The notes beneath the pieces were generated by a model. The model was not told where the DNA came from, ran no database searches, and saw only the letters and a list, made by a program, of their open reading frames with translations. From assembly GCA_022241605.1 (NCBI GenBank), contig JAKOMQ010000013.1:51003-115002 (forward strand): 64,000 nt of DNA, read 5' to 3'. The DNA comes from Aquimonas sp. GTDB lineage: Bacteria; Pseudomonadota; Gammaproteobacteria; Xanthomonadales; Xanthomonadaceae. Position numbers and translations under genes: made by a program. Positions 45,427 to 53,974 of the stretch are shown piece after piece (position 1 is the first letter of the stretch; every line of letters starts with the position of its first letter).

Positions 45427-46251
45427 ATGACGGAGCAAAGCTCTCCCTGCCCTCCCGACACTGCACGCAGGCTCTTCGGGTGGAGCGTGCTGACCATCGA
45501 GGGCCCTGATGCGCTGGCCTTCGCCCAGTCGCAGCTGACCAGCAACATCACGCAACTGACGACGGGCGGCTGGCAGTGGAGCAGCTGGCTGAGCGCCAAG
45601 GGCCGGGTGATCGCCGTGTTCGCCCTGCTCAAGGAATCCGAGGAACGGCTGCTGCTGTTTCTGCCCGATCATCCGGCGACCACGCTGGCCCCCCAGCTGG
45701 CGCGATTCGTACTTCGGCGCAAAGCGAAGGTGACTGCAGCCGAGGCACTGGATGTGATCGCAGGCTTCGGCGGCGTCCGTCCCGCAGGCGCCCTTGAGTT
45801 GGGCGACGCACCCGATCGCTGGATCTCGGCAGGACCTGCCGGTGCCTGCGCGCCTGCTGACGCCGCCTTCGAGCGGGCCTGGCTGCTGGCAGACATCCGT
45901 CTCGGACTGCCCCGTCTGGATGCCGAAGGCGGCCAGCACACGGCACACATGCTCTCGCTTGACCTGCTTGGCGCACTGTCGCTGGACAAGGGCTGCTACC
46001 CCGGTCAGGAAATCGTCGCCCGCACCCACTACCTAGGCCAGAGTCGTCGACGCTTGACGAGGCTGCGGACCGAGCACGGGGTGGATGCCGCCCGCGGCAG
46101 CGCCGTGCTCCGCAACGGCAGCGTCGCCGGCGAGCTGCTCTGCATCGCCACCGATGCAGCGGGCGGCTGCGAGCTGCAGTGCGTACTTGCAGAGGGCGAT
46201 GACTCGGGCGAGCTCGCTCTCGGCGATGGCACCCGACTTGCAAGGACCTGA
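45427..46251 (+). CDS. ygfZ: folate-binding Fe-S maintenance protein YgfZ
   Basis: A 274-residue GcvT-fold protein. The signature KGCYPGQEIVART (188-200) holds the conserved cysteine; LFGWSVLTIEGPDALAFAQS begins the folate-binding fold. YgfZ supports 4Fe-4S cluster enzymes such as MiaB and, in several bacteria, succinate dehydrogenase. It diverges from the DUF1674 gene with 73 bases between, placing an Fe-S maintenance gene back to back with the complex II operon. Confidence 0.92.
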   Translation: MTEQSSPCPPDTARRLFGWSVLTIEGPDALAFAQSQLTSNITQLTTGGWQWSSWLSAKGRVIAVFALLKESEERLLLFLPDHPATTLAPQLARFVLRRKAKVTAAEALDVIAGFGGVRPAGALELGDAPDRWISAGPAGACAPADAAFERAWLLADIRLGLPRLDAEGGQHTAHMLSLDLLGALSLDKGCYPGQEIVARTHYLGQSRRRLTRLRTEHGVDAARGSAVLRNGSVAGELLCIATDAAGGCELQCVLAEGDDSGELALGDGTRLART

Positions 46252-46409
46252 ACCGCGCTGCCCAACCCATAACCTATCGGGCTGGACCGCCTCCGGCCGC
46301 TCTGCTACAAGCCGCGAGAGATCTTGCGGGCCGTTGGCACAAGGTCCGACGCACTATCAACAGCGCGCGTCCAACGTCGACAGCGCCGCACCATCGGGAA
46401 GGAGTTCGT

Positions 46410-47249
46410 ATGGGTATGTCCTCAGCGGGTACGCGGCGCAGCCGCTTCGTCAGCGCCGCAGCCTGCGTCCTGGCCTTTTGCTTCGCCGCTGGCAGCGCCT
46501 CGGCCCAGGAGACCGCTGTGTACCGGGTCACCTTCGAACCTGCCTACCTGCCGGAGAATAGCGCACGCATCTACGCGCCCCTGCTGCGCTATCTGCAGGC
46601 GGAAACCGGGCATCGCTTCACCGCGGTGACACCCCGCAACTTCCAGTTCCACTGGCGGGATCTGCGCCAGAACGCGACGACCGACTTCGTATTCGAGGAG
46701 GCGCACTTCGCCGACTATCGCATCCAGCGCTTCGGCTACCGCCCACTGGCGCGGCTGGCCGAGCCCAGCTCCTACAGCATCATCGCCCTGCCGGAAACAG
46801 CGGAAGCCGGGCTCAATGGGCTGGTGGGCCGTCGACTCATTACCATGACCTCGCCCAGCTTGGGCTACGCGCTGCTCGGTGAGCTGTTCCGCAACCCGCT
46901 GTCGCAGCCGGACATTCGCTCGGAGGCGACCTCCTGGCGTGACGGGGTGGAAATGATCTTCGCCGATGAGACCGAGGCGGCCATCGTCCCCCGCTATATC
47001 GCCGACCTCTACCCCAACCTGCAGGAAATCACCCGCAGCCGCGAGTTCCCCGGCGCCGCCTTTCTGGTCGGCCCGCAGGTGCCCGAGGAAGTCGCCACCG
47101 CTGTCCGCGACGCCCTGCTGCGCCTGCACGAAAACCCGGACGCCAGCATGGTGCTGCAGGAGATCGGCTCGCGCCGCTTCGAGCCCGCCAGCGCCGCTGA
47201 GCTCGAAGGCTCGGAGCAGATGCTGCGGGAGTTCTTCGGGTATCAGTGA
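46410..47249 (+). CDS. PhnD/PstS-like periplasmic binding protein, orphan
   Basis: A 279-residue exported protein with a signal peptide (SRFVSAAACVLAFCFAAGSA, cleavage near SAQET). The mature part looks like a phosphate/phosphonate-type family 12-like binding protein: AYLPENSARIYAPLLRYLQA, RNFQFHWRDLRQNATTDFVF and SPSLGYALLGELFRNPL. No permease or ATPase lies near, so it is orphan; orphan members often feed sensory kinases. Ligand unknown. A strong hairpin follows the stop. Confidence 0.75.
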   Translation: MGMSSAGTRRSRFVSAAACVLAFCFAAGSASAQETAVYRVTFEPAYLPENSARIYAPLLRYLQAETGHRFTAVTPRNFQFHWRDLRQNATTDFVFEEAHFADYRIQRFGYRPLARLAEPSSYSIIALPETAEAGLNGLVGRRLITMTSPSLGYALLGELFRNPLSQPDIRSEATSWRDGVEMIFADETEAAIVPRYIADLYPNLQEITRSREFPGAAFLVGPQVPEEVATAVRDALLRLHENPDASMVLQEIGSRRFEPASAAELEGSEQMLREFFGYQ

Positions 47250-47250
47250 G

Positions 47251-47273
47251 GCGGGGCCGCTTGGCGGCCCCGC
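47251..47273 (+). terminator. hairpin after the PhnD-like gene
   Basis: GCGGGGCCGC and GCGGCCCCGC form a perfect 10-bp stem with a TTG loop, beginning one base after the stop codon. No U-run follows; a family B repeat begins at once. Confidence 0.7.
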
Positions 47274-47360
47274 GGGAATCGAGCGATGAGAATGGGGAAT
47301 CGTCCAAGCGCGGCTCCTCGCCACATGCCGCGACTCCCGCTTCCCGATTCGCGATTCCCC
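47274..47360. repeat. Family B palindromic repeat between convergent genes
   Basis: A short copy: GGGAATCGAGCGATGAGAAT and GGGGAATCG at the left, CGACTCCCGCTTCCCG and GATTCGCGATTCCCC at the right, around about 35 bases. It ends 2 bases before the complement of the stop codon of the DnaJ-like gene. Confidence 0.75.
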
Positions 47361-47362
47361 GG

Positions 47363-48220
47363 TTATTTGCCCACCGGCTCGGAAAACGCCGCGGCCATCT
47401 CCCGGTAGAGCTCGCGCTGGCGCTCTCCCTTGGGCGCGGGCGCGTGGACTTCGATGAGGACGATCTGGTCGCCGGGCGGCGTGCCGGGTAGCCCGCGGGC
47501 GCGGAGGCGCAGGCGGCGACCGGTGTTGCTTTCGGCCGGCAGGCGTACTTCCACCGTGCCGCCGAGCGTGGGCACGCTGAGCGTGGCGCCCAGCGCCGCC
47601 TGCCAGGGCATCACCGGCATGCGCAGCAGCACGTTGCGGCCCTCCACCTCGAAGCGGGGATGCTTGCGGTAGGCCACCTCCAGCAGCAGGTCACGACCTT
47701 GCCCGCCCTGGCCGGCGAGGCGGATGCTCTGGCCGGGCTGGATGCCGGCCGGGATCTTGACGTCCAGCGTGCGGCCGTCGACTTCAATGCGCTGGCGGCC
47801 GCCTGCATGCACGGTTTCCAGGTCGAGCTCGACCCGGTAGCGGCGCTCCGCGCGGGGCGCCGGTCCGGGACCGCCACCGTTGCGGGCGCCACGGGCGCGG
47901 CCGCCGAAAAGCGACTCGAAGAAATCACTGAAACCGCCGCCGCCGAGGTCCTGGCCCTCGTAATCCCAACCCGGCGGTGGACGGAAGTCCTGGCCCTGGC
48001 GGAACCCGCCCGCGCGCAGCTGCTCGTACGCGTTGCGCTTGCCGGGATCCTTCAGCACCTCGTAGGCCTCGTTGACCGCCTTGAAGCGCTCCTCGGCCCC
48101 GGCCTCCTTGCTGACGTCCGGGTGGTACTTGCGGGCCAGCCGGCGGTAGGCGGCCTTGATGTCCGCGTCGCTGGCGCCCGGCTCCACGCCCAGCGTCTTG
48201 TAGTAATCCTTGAACTCCAT
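47363..48220 (-). CDS. CbpA-like DnaJ family co-chaperone
   Basis: A 285-residue type II Hsp40: J-domain with HPD (KYHPDVSKEAG, about 33-35), a Gly/Phe-rich linker (GGGGFSDFFESLFGGRARGA) and two C-terminal beta domains, without the zinc-finger modules of DnaJ. This is the CbpA layout. CbpA acts with DnaK and also binds curved DNA in E. coli. It lies 91 bases after hsp20 on the same strand, behind a likely heat-shock promoter, with a hairpin between. Confidence 0.93.
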   Translation of the reverse strand: MEFKDYYKTLGVEPGASDADIKAAYRRLARKYHPDVSKEAGAEERFKAVNEAYEVLKDPGKRNAYEQLRAGGFRQGQDFRPPPGWDYEGQDLGGGGFSDFFESLFGGRARGARNGGGPGPAPRAERRYRVELDLETVHAGGRQRIEVDGRTLDVKIPAGIQPGQSIRLAGQGGQGRDLLLEVAYRKHPRFEVEGRNVLLRMPVMPWQAALGATLSVPTLGGTVEVRLPAESNTGRRLRLRARGLPGTPPGDQIVLIEVHAPAPKGERQRELYREMAAAFSEPVGK

Positions 48221-48260
48221 GGGGCTTCCGAAACGTCAAACTTCAAAGGGGCCAGATACG

Positions 48261-48290
48261 GCAAGGCCCGCGCAGATACGCGGGCCTTGC
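48261..48290. terminator. strong hairpin between hsp20 and the CbpA-like gene
   Basis: GCAAGGCCCGCG pairs perfectly with CGCGGGCCTTGC over 12 bp around CAGATA. There is no U-run on the minus strand, so read-through into the CbpA-like gene is plausible; it may be a processing or partial-termination site that sets the hsp20 : cbpA ratio. Confidence 0.65.
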
Positions 48291-48311
48291 AAAGAGTAAC
48301 CCGCGGCCCGC

Positions 48312-48776
48312 TCAGCCGGCGTTGACCGAGATCCGGCGCGGCGTGGTTTCAGCCCGCTTGGGGATAACGATCTCAAGCACTCCGTGCGCGCCCTTGGCCT
48401 CGATGCCGTCCGGGTTGGCCGTGTCCGGCAGGGCGAAGCGGCGGTAGAAGCTGCCGCGCGAGCGCTCGATGCGGGTGTAGCCGGCGCCCTCGGCCCTGGC
48501 CTCGCTGCCGCGTTCTCCGCGGATCGAGAGGATGCCCTTGTCCATATGAATTTCGATGTTTTTCGGATCGACGCCAGGGATGTCGGCCTCGATCACGAAG
48601 CGGCTCGGCTCCTCGCGGATGTCCACCCGCGGGGCCCACTGGCTGGTGACGACGTTGCTTTGGTCGCCTTCACCGGTCTCGCTGAAAAAACGCTCGAAGA
48701 CCTGCTTCAGGTCGTTCTGCAGGCCGCCCTGGACGGCCCGGCTGTGATCAATCCAGGGGTAACGGGACGCACTCAT
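48312..48776 (-). CDS. Hsp20 small heat-shock protein
   Basis: A 154-residue alpha-crystallin-domain holdase that binds unfolding proteins without ATP. The core reads VDIREEPSRFVIEADIPGVD, IEIHMDKGILSIRGERGSEA, then RSRGSFYRRFALPDTANPDG and GVLEIVIPKR. The C-terminal IxI-type motif is weak (RRISVNAG). AGGAG lies before the ATG at 48776. A sigma-32-like promoter starts about 50 bases upstream, and the CbpA-like Hsp40 follows, forming a second heat-shock unit besides dnaK-dnaJ. Confidence 0.95.
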   Translation of the reverse strand: MSASRYPWIDHSRAVQGGLQNDLKQVFERFFSETGEGDQSNVVTSQWAPRVDIREEPSRFVIEADIPGVDPKNIEIHMDKGILSIRGERGSEARAEGAGYTRIERSRGSFYRRFALPDTANPDGIEAKGAHGVLEIVIPKRAETTPRRISVNAG

Positions 48777-48826
48777 GTCTGCACTCCTGCTGGAAACGAG
48801 CGGCACCGCGGCCGCTGACGCTTCCG

Positions 48827-48855
48827 GAAATGCGAGCGTCAGGCAGGAATTCAAG
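48827..48855 (-). promoter_or_regulatory. sigma-32-like promoter of hsp20
   Basis: On the minus strand CTTGAAT (48849-48855) is followed after 13 bases by TCGCATTTC (48827-48835), close to CTTGAAA-N13/14-CCCCATnTA. It would give a leader of about 45 bases. Confidence 0.7.
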
Positions 48856-48890
48856 GCTGGGGGAAGGCGCACGTTCAGCCAGCGCCGAGC

Positions 48891-49394
48891 TCAGCGGCTG
48901 CGCTCCAGCGTCACGAAGTCGAAGCCGAAGGCGTGCCGCGCATCGGCCGGATGGTGAGTGCGCGAACGCTCGGTCCACTCGCCTGTGTCGAATGCCGGGA
49001 ACCAGGTGTCGGCACCTTCGACCAAGGCGTCCACCTCGGTCAGGTGCAGGCACTGCGCGCAAGGCAGCAGCTGGGCGTAGAGCTCGCCGCCACCGATCAC
49101 CATCAGCGCCTCGGCGCCGGCCTCTGCAGCGAGGGCGAGTGCGGCCTCCACGCGATCCACCGCCTGCATACCCTCGAAGGGCACGCGACCGCTGCGGGTG
49201 AGCACCAGGTTGAGCCGCCCGGGCAGGGCGCGGCCCAGCGACTCGGCGGTCCTGCGCCCCATCAGCAGGGGTTTGCCCAAAGTCAGCGCCTTGAATTGTC
49301 TCAGGTCATCGGGCAGCGACCAGGGCAGCGCATTGCCGCGGCCGATTGCGCGCGCGCGGTCCATCGCCACCACCAGCTCGATGCGCGGCCTCAC
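48891..49394 (-). CDS. folA: dihydrofolate reductase
   Basis: A 167-residue FolA that reduces dihydrofolate to tetrahydrofolate with [25 protein letters not shown] and [14 protein letters not shown] (with the active-site Asp26-equivalent), then [20 protein letters not shown] and [14 protein letters not shown] are the family motifs. The last gene of dgkA-rlmI-lgt-thyA-folA; its ATG overlaps the thyA stop by 4 bases. Thymidylate synthase makes the dihydrofolate that this enzyme recycles. Confidence 0.96.
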   Translation of the reverse strand: MRPRIELVVAMDRARAIGRGNALPWSLPDDLRQFKALTLGKPLLMGRRTAESLGRALPGRLNLVLTRSGRVPFEGMQAVDRVEAALALAAEAGAEALMVIGGGELYAQLLPCAQCLHLTEVDALVEGADTWFPAFDTGEWTERSRTHHPADARHAFGFDFVTLERSR

Positions 49395-50185
49395 ACCGCC
49401 ACCGGCGCCTTGATCGCCGGGTGCGGGTCGTAGCCCTCGATGGCGATGTCCTCAAAACGGAACGCGAACAGGTCGCGCACCTCGGGGTTCAACTTCAGCT
49501 GCGGCAGCGGCCGCGGGCTGCGCGCAAGCTGCTCGTGGGCCTGCTCGAAATGGTTCGAATACAGATGCGCGTCACCCAGCGTATGCACGAAATCGCCGAC
49601 CTCCAGATGGCAGACCTGGGCCACCATGTGGGTCAGCAGCGCATAGCTGGCGATGTTGAAGGGCACGCCGAGGAAGATGTCGCCCGAGCGCTGGTAGAGC
49701 TGGCAGGACAGCCGCCCCTGCGCCACGTAGAACTGGAACAGGCTGTGGCAGGGCATCAGCGCCATCTGGTCCAGCTCGCCGACGTTCCAGGCCGACACGA
49801 TCAGCCGGCGCGAATCCGGGTTGCGGCGGATCTCGTCCAGCACCCAGCGCATCTGGTCGATCACGCGCCCATCGGCGGCCTGCCAGGCCCGCCACTGCTT
49901 GCCGTAGACCGGGCCGAGCTCGCCGTCGGCATCAGCCCACTCGTCCCAGATGCTGACCTTGTGCTCCTTGAGGTAGGCGATGCTGGTCTCGCCGCGCAGG
50001 AACCACAGCAGCTCGTGCACGATCGAGCGCAGGTGCAGCTTCTTGGTGGTGACCAGCGGAAAGCCCTCGCGCAGGTCGAAACGCAGCTGCCAGCCGAACA
50101 CCGAGCGGGTGCCGGTACCGGTGCGGTCCGATTTCTCTGTGCCCTGCTCCAACACGTGACGCAGCAGATCGAGATAGGCCTGCAT
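49391..50185 (-). CDS. thyA: thymidylate synthase
   Basis: A 264-residue ThyA (same length as E. coli) converting dUMP to dTMP with methylenetetrahydrofolate. [20 protein letters not shown] and [13 protein letters not shown] bind dUMP; the catalytic cysteine is in [13 protein letters not shown]; the C-terminus ends [15 protein letters not shown] as in most ThyA. Coupled by ATGA overlap to folA, 16 bases after lgt. Confidence 0.98.
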   Translation of the reverse strand: MQAYLDLLRHVLEQGTEKSDRTGTGTRSVFGWQLRFDLREGFPLVTTKKLHLRSIVHELLWFLRGETSIAYLKEHKVSIWDEWADADGELGPVYGKQWRAWQAADGRVIDQMRWVLDEIRRNPDSRRLIVSAWNVGELDQMALMPCHSLFQFYVAQGRLSCQLYQRSGDIFLGVPFNIASYALLTHMVAQVCHLEVGDFVHTLGDAHLYSNHFEQAHEQLARSPRPLPQLKLNPEVRDLFAFRFEDIAIEGYDPHPAIKAPVAV

Positions 50186-50201
50186 TCGGATCCCCTTTCG
50201 G

Positions 50202-51074
50202 TCAGACGGAATGCGGCGTGCCCGCACGCCGCGACAGCGCGATCAGCAGCAGGCCCAGCGCGATCAGCGGCAGGCTGAGCAGCATGCCCATGGTCAGCCA
50301 GCCAAAGGCCAGATAGCCGAGGTGCGCATCGGGCTCGCGCACGAACTCCACCAGCAACCGGAACACGCCGTAGCCCAGCGCGAACAGGCCAGCCACCGCA
50401 AAGCGCGGGCGCGGCCGCGACGAGTACCACCACAGCAGCAGGAACAGCGCCAAGCCCTCAAGTGCAGCCTGGTAGAGCTGCGAGGGATGGCGGGCGAAGG
50501 CATCCAGCGCGCCCTGCGCGTGCAGGCGCTGCAGCTCCGTGGCCGGCAGGTGCAGGAACTCGCGCGGCAGCCCGCTGGGGAAGATCACCGCCCACGCCAC
50601 GTCGGCGCTGCGCCCCCACAGCTCGCCGCCGATGTAGTTGCCGAGGCGGCCGAACATCAGGCCCAGCGGCACCAGCGGCGCGATAAAATCGAAAGCGTCC
50701 CAGACCACCTTGCCCTGCTGCCGCGACCACCACCACACCGCCAGCATCACGCCCAGCAGGCCGCCGTGGAAGCTCATGCCGCCCTCCCACAGGCGCAGCG
50801 CGGACAGCGGATCGGCCAGCAGGTTCTGCCAGCCGTAGAAGAACAGATAGCCGATCCGGCCGCCGAGGATCACGCCGAGCATGCCGTAGAACAGCAGGTC
50901 GCCAAAGGCCTGTTCGCTGACCCCGAAACGGCCCTGACGCAGGCGCATCAGGCCCAGCGCCCAGAACGCCCCGAAGGCCAGCAGGTACATGATTCCGTAC
51001 CAGTGCACCGGCCAGCCAAACAGGCTGAAGGCGACGGGATCGATCTGGTGCAGATGGAAGCTCGGCGCGCCCAT
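50202..51074 (-). CDS. lgt: prolipoprotein diacylglyceryl transferase
   Basis: A 290-residue inner-membrane enzyme that adds diacylglycerol to the lipobox cysteine of prolipoproteins. It has about seven helices, beginning [20 protein letters not shown]. The Lgt signature [14 protein letters not shown] is present, with the preceding [20 protein letters not shown] and the essential His/Arg residues. Its start lies 4 bases after the rlmI stop. Lipoproteins handled here include BamE, also encoded in this window. Confidence 0.97.
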   Translation of the reverse strand: MGAPSFHLHQIDPVAFSLFGWPVHWYGIMYLLAFGAFWALGLMRLRQGRFGVSEQAFGDLLFYGMLGVILGGRIGYLFFYGWQNLLADPLSALRLWEGGMSFHGGLLGVMLAVWWWSRQQGKVVWDAFDFIAPLVPLGLMFGRLGNYIGGELWGRSADVAWAVIFPSGLPREFLHLPATELQRLHAQGALDAFARHPSQLYQAALEGLALFLLLWWYSSRPRPRFAVAGLFALGYGVFRLLVEFVREPDAHLGYLAFGWLTMGMLLSLPLIALGLLLIALSRRAGTPHSV

Positions 51075-51078
51075 GCGA

Positions 51079-52278
51079 TCAGGCCGGCAGCACGCGGCAG
51101 ACGAAGCCCTTCAGGTAATCCGTCTCCGGGATCGCCGCGTGCACCGGATGGTCGGCCGCCTGCTGCAGCTGGCAGAGCACCTGCACCTGCCGATCCAGAT
51201 GACGGGCGCCGGCCTGGATGCCCTCCAGCAGCGCGTCGCGGCCCATGTGATAGCTGCAGCAGGCGCTGACCAGCAGGCCGTCGCGCTCCAGCACCTGCAT
51301 CGCCATCTCGTTGATGCGGCGGTAGGCCAGCGAGCCTTCCCTGAAATCCTTGCGGCGTTTTACGAAGGCCGGCGGATCGAGGATGACCACGTCCCAGCGG
51401 CGGCGCTCGGCGCGGGCCTGCTTGAGGAAATCGAAGGCATCGGCACAGACCGCCTCCACCGTATCGCCGTAGCCATTGCGGCGGGCGTTGTCGCGGATCT
51501 GCTCGCAGGCCGGGGCGGAAGCATCCACGCAAGTGACTTCGCGCGCGCCGAAGGCGGCGGCGCGGATGCCCCAGGCACCGACATAGCTGAAGACATCCAG
51601 CACGCGCATGCCCGGCACCAGCTTGCACAGGCGCTCGCGGTTGTCCTGCTGGTCGAAGAACCAGCCGGTCTTCTGCCCGTGCATCACGTCCACCGCGAAC
51701 TTGAGCCCGCCCTCCTCCACGATCACCCGCTCGGGCACCTCGCCGAAAGCCACCTCCACATAGGATGGCAGGCCCTCGATGGCGCGCGCGCCGCCGTCGT
51801 TGCGGAACACCAGGGCGGCCGGGTCGAGCACCTTGCGCACGGCCTCGGTGATCACATCCTTCATGCGCTCCATGCCGGCGGTGCCGAGCTGCGCCACCAC
51901 CACGTCGCCGAAACGATCGATCACCAGGCCCGGCAGGCCGTCGGACTCGCCGTAGACGAGGCGGTAGTGCGGGGTGTCGAACAGGCGCTCACGCAGGGCC
52001 AGCGCCACGTTCAGGCGATGCACCAGCAGCGAGCGGTCCAGCGCGTGGCCGCCGCGGTCTAGCAGGCGCGCGCAGATCAGGGTGGAGGGGTTCACATAGC
52101 CGGTGCCCACCGGCTTGCCGCCGGCATCCAGCACATGCACGGGGCTGCCGGCCTCCAGCGCCGTCAGCGGCGTGCGCACCACGTCCACCTCGTTGCTGAA
52201 CACCCACAGGTGGCCCGCGCGCAGGCGGCGCTCCTCGCCACGCTTGAGGATCAGGGTGGGATAGTCGGCAGCACTCAT
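51079..52278 (-). CDS. rlmI: 23S rRNA (cytosine-C5)-methyltransferase RlmI-like
   Basis: A 399-residue SAM-dependent methyltransferase with an N-terminal PUA domain (LILKRGEERRLRAGHLWVFS, about 8-75) and a central EEHEE-like domain (GDVVVAQLGTAGM). The Rossmann part has VLDVFSYVGAWGIRAAAFGA, VTCVDASAPACEQIRDNARR and VILDPPAFVKRRKDF; the catalytic cysteine is in SACCSYHM. RlmI methylates C1962 of 23S rRNA. AAGGA precedes the ATG. Cotranscribed with dgkA, lgt, thyA and folA. Confidence 0.93.
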   Translation of the reverse strand: MSAADYPTLILKRGEERRLRAGHLWVFSNEVDVVRTPLTALEAGSPVHVLDAGGKPVGTGYVNPSTLICARLLDRGGHALDRSLLVHRLNVALALRERLFDTPHYRLVYGESDGLPGLVIDRFGDVVVAQLGTAGMERMKDVITEAVRKVLDPAALVFRNDGGARAIEGLPSYVEVAFGEVPERVIVEEGGLKFAVDVMHGQKTGWFFDQQDNRERLCKLVPGMRVLDVFSYVGAWGIRAAAFGAREVTCVDASAPACEQIRDNARRNGYGDTVEAVCADAFDFLKQARAERRRWDVVILDPPAFVKRRKDFREGSLAYRRINEMAMQVLERDGLLVSACCSYHMGRDALLEGIQAGARHLDRQVQVLCQLQQAADHPVHAAIPETDYLKGFVCRVLPA

Positions 52279-52307
52279 CAGTTCAAATCCTTGTAAAGCA
52301 GGCAGGT

Positions 52308-52694
52308 TCAGGCCAGCGCGCGCGGCAACAGCAGCAGCGCCCAGACCACGATCACGTTCAACATCAAAACGAACACCGCCGCCGAGCCCATGTCCTTGGC
52401 GCGGCCGGCAAACGCATTGTGCTCCGGCCCCATGCGGTCCACGGCGGCCTCGATGGCGGAGTTCAGCAGCTCCGCCGACAGCACCAGCAGCAGGCTGCCG
52501 ACCAGCAGCGCCCGCTCCACCCCATCCTGCCCCAGCCACAGCCCCAGCGGGCAGAGCAGCAGAAACAGATAGACCTCCAGCCGGAACGAGGACTCCAGGC
52601 GGAACGCCGCGCGCAGACCCTGCATCGACCACTGCAGCGCCCGCCACATCCCCTGCGGGCCGCGCGGCACGAGACTGTCACGGCTGTCGGCCAT
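52308..52694 (-). CDS. dgkA: diacylglycerol kinase
   Basis: A 128-residue membrane kinase (prokaryotic type) that recycles diacylglycerol to phosphatidic acid. Three helices are visible; ELLNSAIEAAVDRMGPEHNA and FAGRAKDMGSAAVF form the active-site signature. It is the first gene of the operon. Diacylglycerol is consumed by lgt-type reactions in reverse sense (Lgt takes the diacylglyceryl group from phospholipid), so both genes belong to envelope lipid metabolism. Confidence 0.93.
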   Translation of the reverse strand: MADSRDSLVPRGPQGMWRALQWSMQGLRAAFRLESSFRLEVYLFLLLCPLGLWLGQDGVERALLVGSLLLVLSAELLNSAIEAAVDRMGPEHNAFAGRAKDMGSAAVFVLMLNVIVVWALLLLPRALA

Positions 52695-53092
52695 GGGCGG
52701 GCGGGGGCTCCGGGGTGGGGTGCGAGGACGAATGCTGCGACCCGCAGGGCGGCGGGCGGCGTAATCGCTCGCGGATTCTACCGGTTGGAGGGTTTCGATG
52801 CCGAGCTGGGCCCGCCGGGCACTCGCACCGACCTGCATTTCCAGCGGAAACACGTTGGGGCAGTCGAGGATCGCGAACCGCCCTTGCACGAGGCTGGCGC
52901 CGGCGTCGCGTGGGACCCGCGCGGCAAGACCGCCCGCTCGCCCCATCTGAAGGCGCAGCGCCTTGTTGACGATCCCCCTGCAGCCGAATCAGGATTTGCC
53001 GCATCACCCCACTCCCCTTCCTGACCGGGCTGTTGAGTGACGCGCGGGTCGCGCCCCGGAGTCCGGGGCGCAATCGATCTTGAGGATGTGTC
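52695..53092. other. long gap between divergent dgkA and small membrane genes
   Basis: About 400 bases with no gene I can support. Minus-strand frames here (for example one containing RFAILDCPNVFPLEMQ) lack a start and Shine-Dalgarno and match nothing I know. A perfect hairpin, GCGCCCCGG/CCGGGGCGC with an AGT loop, lies at 53051-53071, about 20 bases before the next start codon. Confidence 0.4.
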
Positions 53093-53299
53093 TTGGCCCT
53101 GTGCAAACGCTGCAAGGAGAACGAGGCCAGTCCAGGCGCAGTCACCTGGGATGGGTTCCTGCCCATGCTGCTCGGGCTACCGCTACTCCGAGGCGACGAA
53201 TACTGCAAGGACTGCGGCGGCGGCATCAGCTTCATGGGGCTGGCGGCAACGGCGGCAGTTCTGGTGGTTGTGTTCGTCGTTCTTGTGATCCTGTGGTAG
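53093..53299 (+). CDS. small zinc-ribbon-like single-span membrane protein
   Basis: A 68-residue protein starting at TTG. Two CxxC pairs, CKRC (4-7) and CKDC (38-41), suggest a zinc ribbon, followed by a C-terminal membrane helix (LAATAAVLVVVFVVLVILW). GAGGA lies about 8 bases before the start. I do not recognise a family. It may be cotranscribed with the next membrane protein gene, 99 bases downstream. Confidence 0.6.
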   Translation: MALCKRCKENEASPGAVTWDGFLPMLLGLPLLRGDEYCKDCGGGISFMGLAATAAVLVVVFVVLVILW

Positions 53300-53398
53300 C
53301 CCTCTACCCAACTCGCCAGCCTGACCGAAGCGCCCTGTGCAGCCATGGGCGTGCATGCAGCGAGGTCGCGACTTCCTCCTCGCCATCCTGGAAATCGA

Positions 53399-53806
53399 AT
53401 GAGCGCCAAAAGCCCGAGCGATGCGGATGAAAACCTTGGCCTTGGGGCGTCACTGCTGCTGGGCATCTCCACGCTGCTGATCGGCCTGATGATGGTGCTG
53501 ATCGCCACGCCGGAAGAAGGCGCGAAGAAGATGTTCTTCTACGGCTTCGCCGGCTTCTGCTTTCTGATCACGATCGCCTGCCTCGCGCAGCGGAGGGCCC
53601 GGGAGTTCGCGGGCAGCCTGGTAGGGGTCTGCGTGTTTACGGCGGGCCTCTGGTATCTGGGGTCCATGCTGCTGGAAGGCCCAGGCAGCTGGCTGGCGCT
53701 CGACGAGCCCTCTGCACTCCAGGCAATCCTCTTCCTCTTGGTCTTCGGCCTCCCCGGCGCCGCCTATGCATTGAGGCTGCGCTTTGGCTTCCGAAGGTCC
53801 TCCTGA
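53399..53806 (+). CDS. four-helix integral membrane protein, unknown
   Basis: A 135-residue protein with four predicted helices (LLLGISTLLIGLMMVLIATP, MFFYGFAGFCFLITIACLAQ, FAGSLVGVCVFTAGLWYLGS and ILFLLVFGLPGAAYAL). No catalytic or family motif is visible. The start MSAKSPSDAD is preferred over an upstream ATG at 53345 that adds a basic segment without character. Confidence 0.65.
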   Translation: MSAKSPSDADENLGLGASLLLGISTLLIGLMMVLIATPEEGAKKMFFYGFAGFCFLITIACLAQRRAREFAGSLVGVCVFTAGLWYLGSMLLEGPGSWLALDEPSALQAILFLLVFGLPGAAYALRLRFGFRRSS

Positions 53807-53974
53807 CCTCGGCGGTACCCTTTCCGAACGCGATACCCGCCCCGGTCCCAGCTGAGCCACGGCCAACCCGCCCGCACCACCCCAACATCCGCCTAACACC
53901 CCGCTTCTGTAGCATCCGACGTCACGCTGGCGCGCGCTGCGCGTCCGGCCCAGATCCCCAACGTGAGGCGTGTG

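Noticed and set aside
48218..48245. A second sigma-32-like match (TTTGAA ... CCCCATGGA) at the CbpA-like gene
   Set aside because: The -10 would overlap the start codon, leaving no room for a message with that ATG; judged coincidental.
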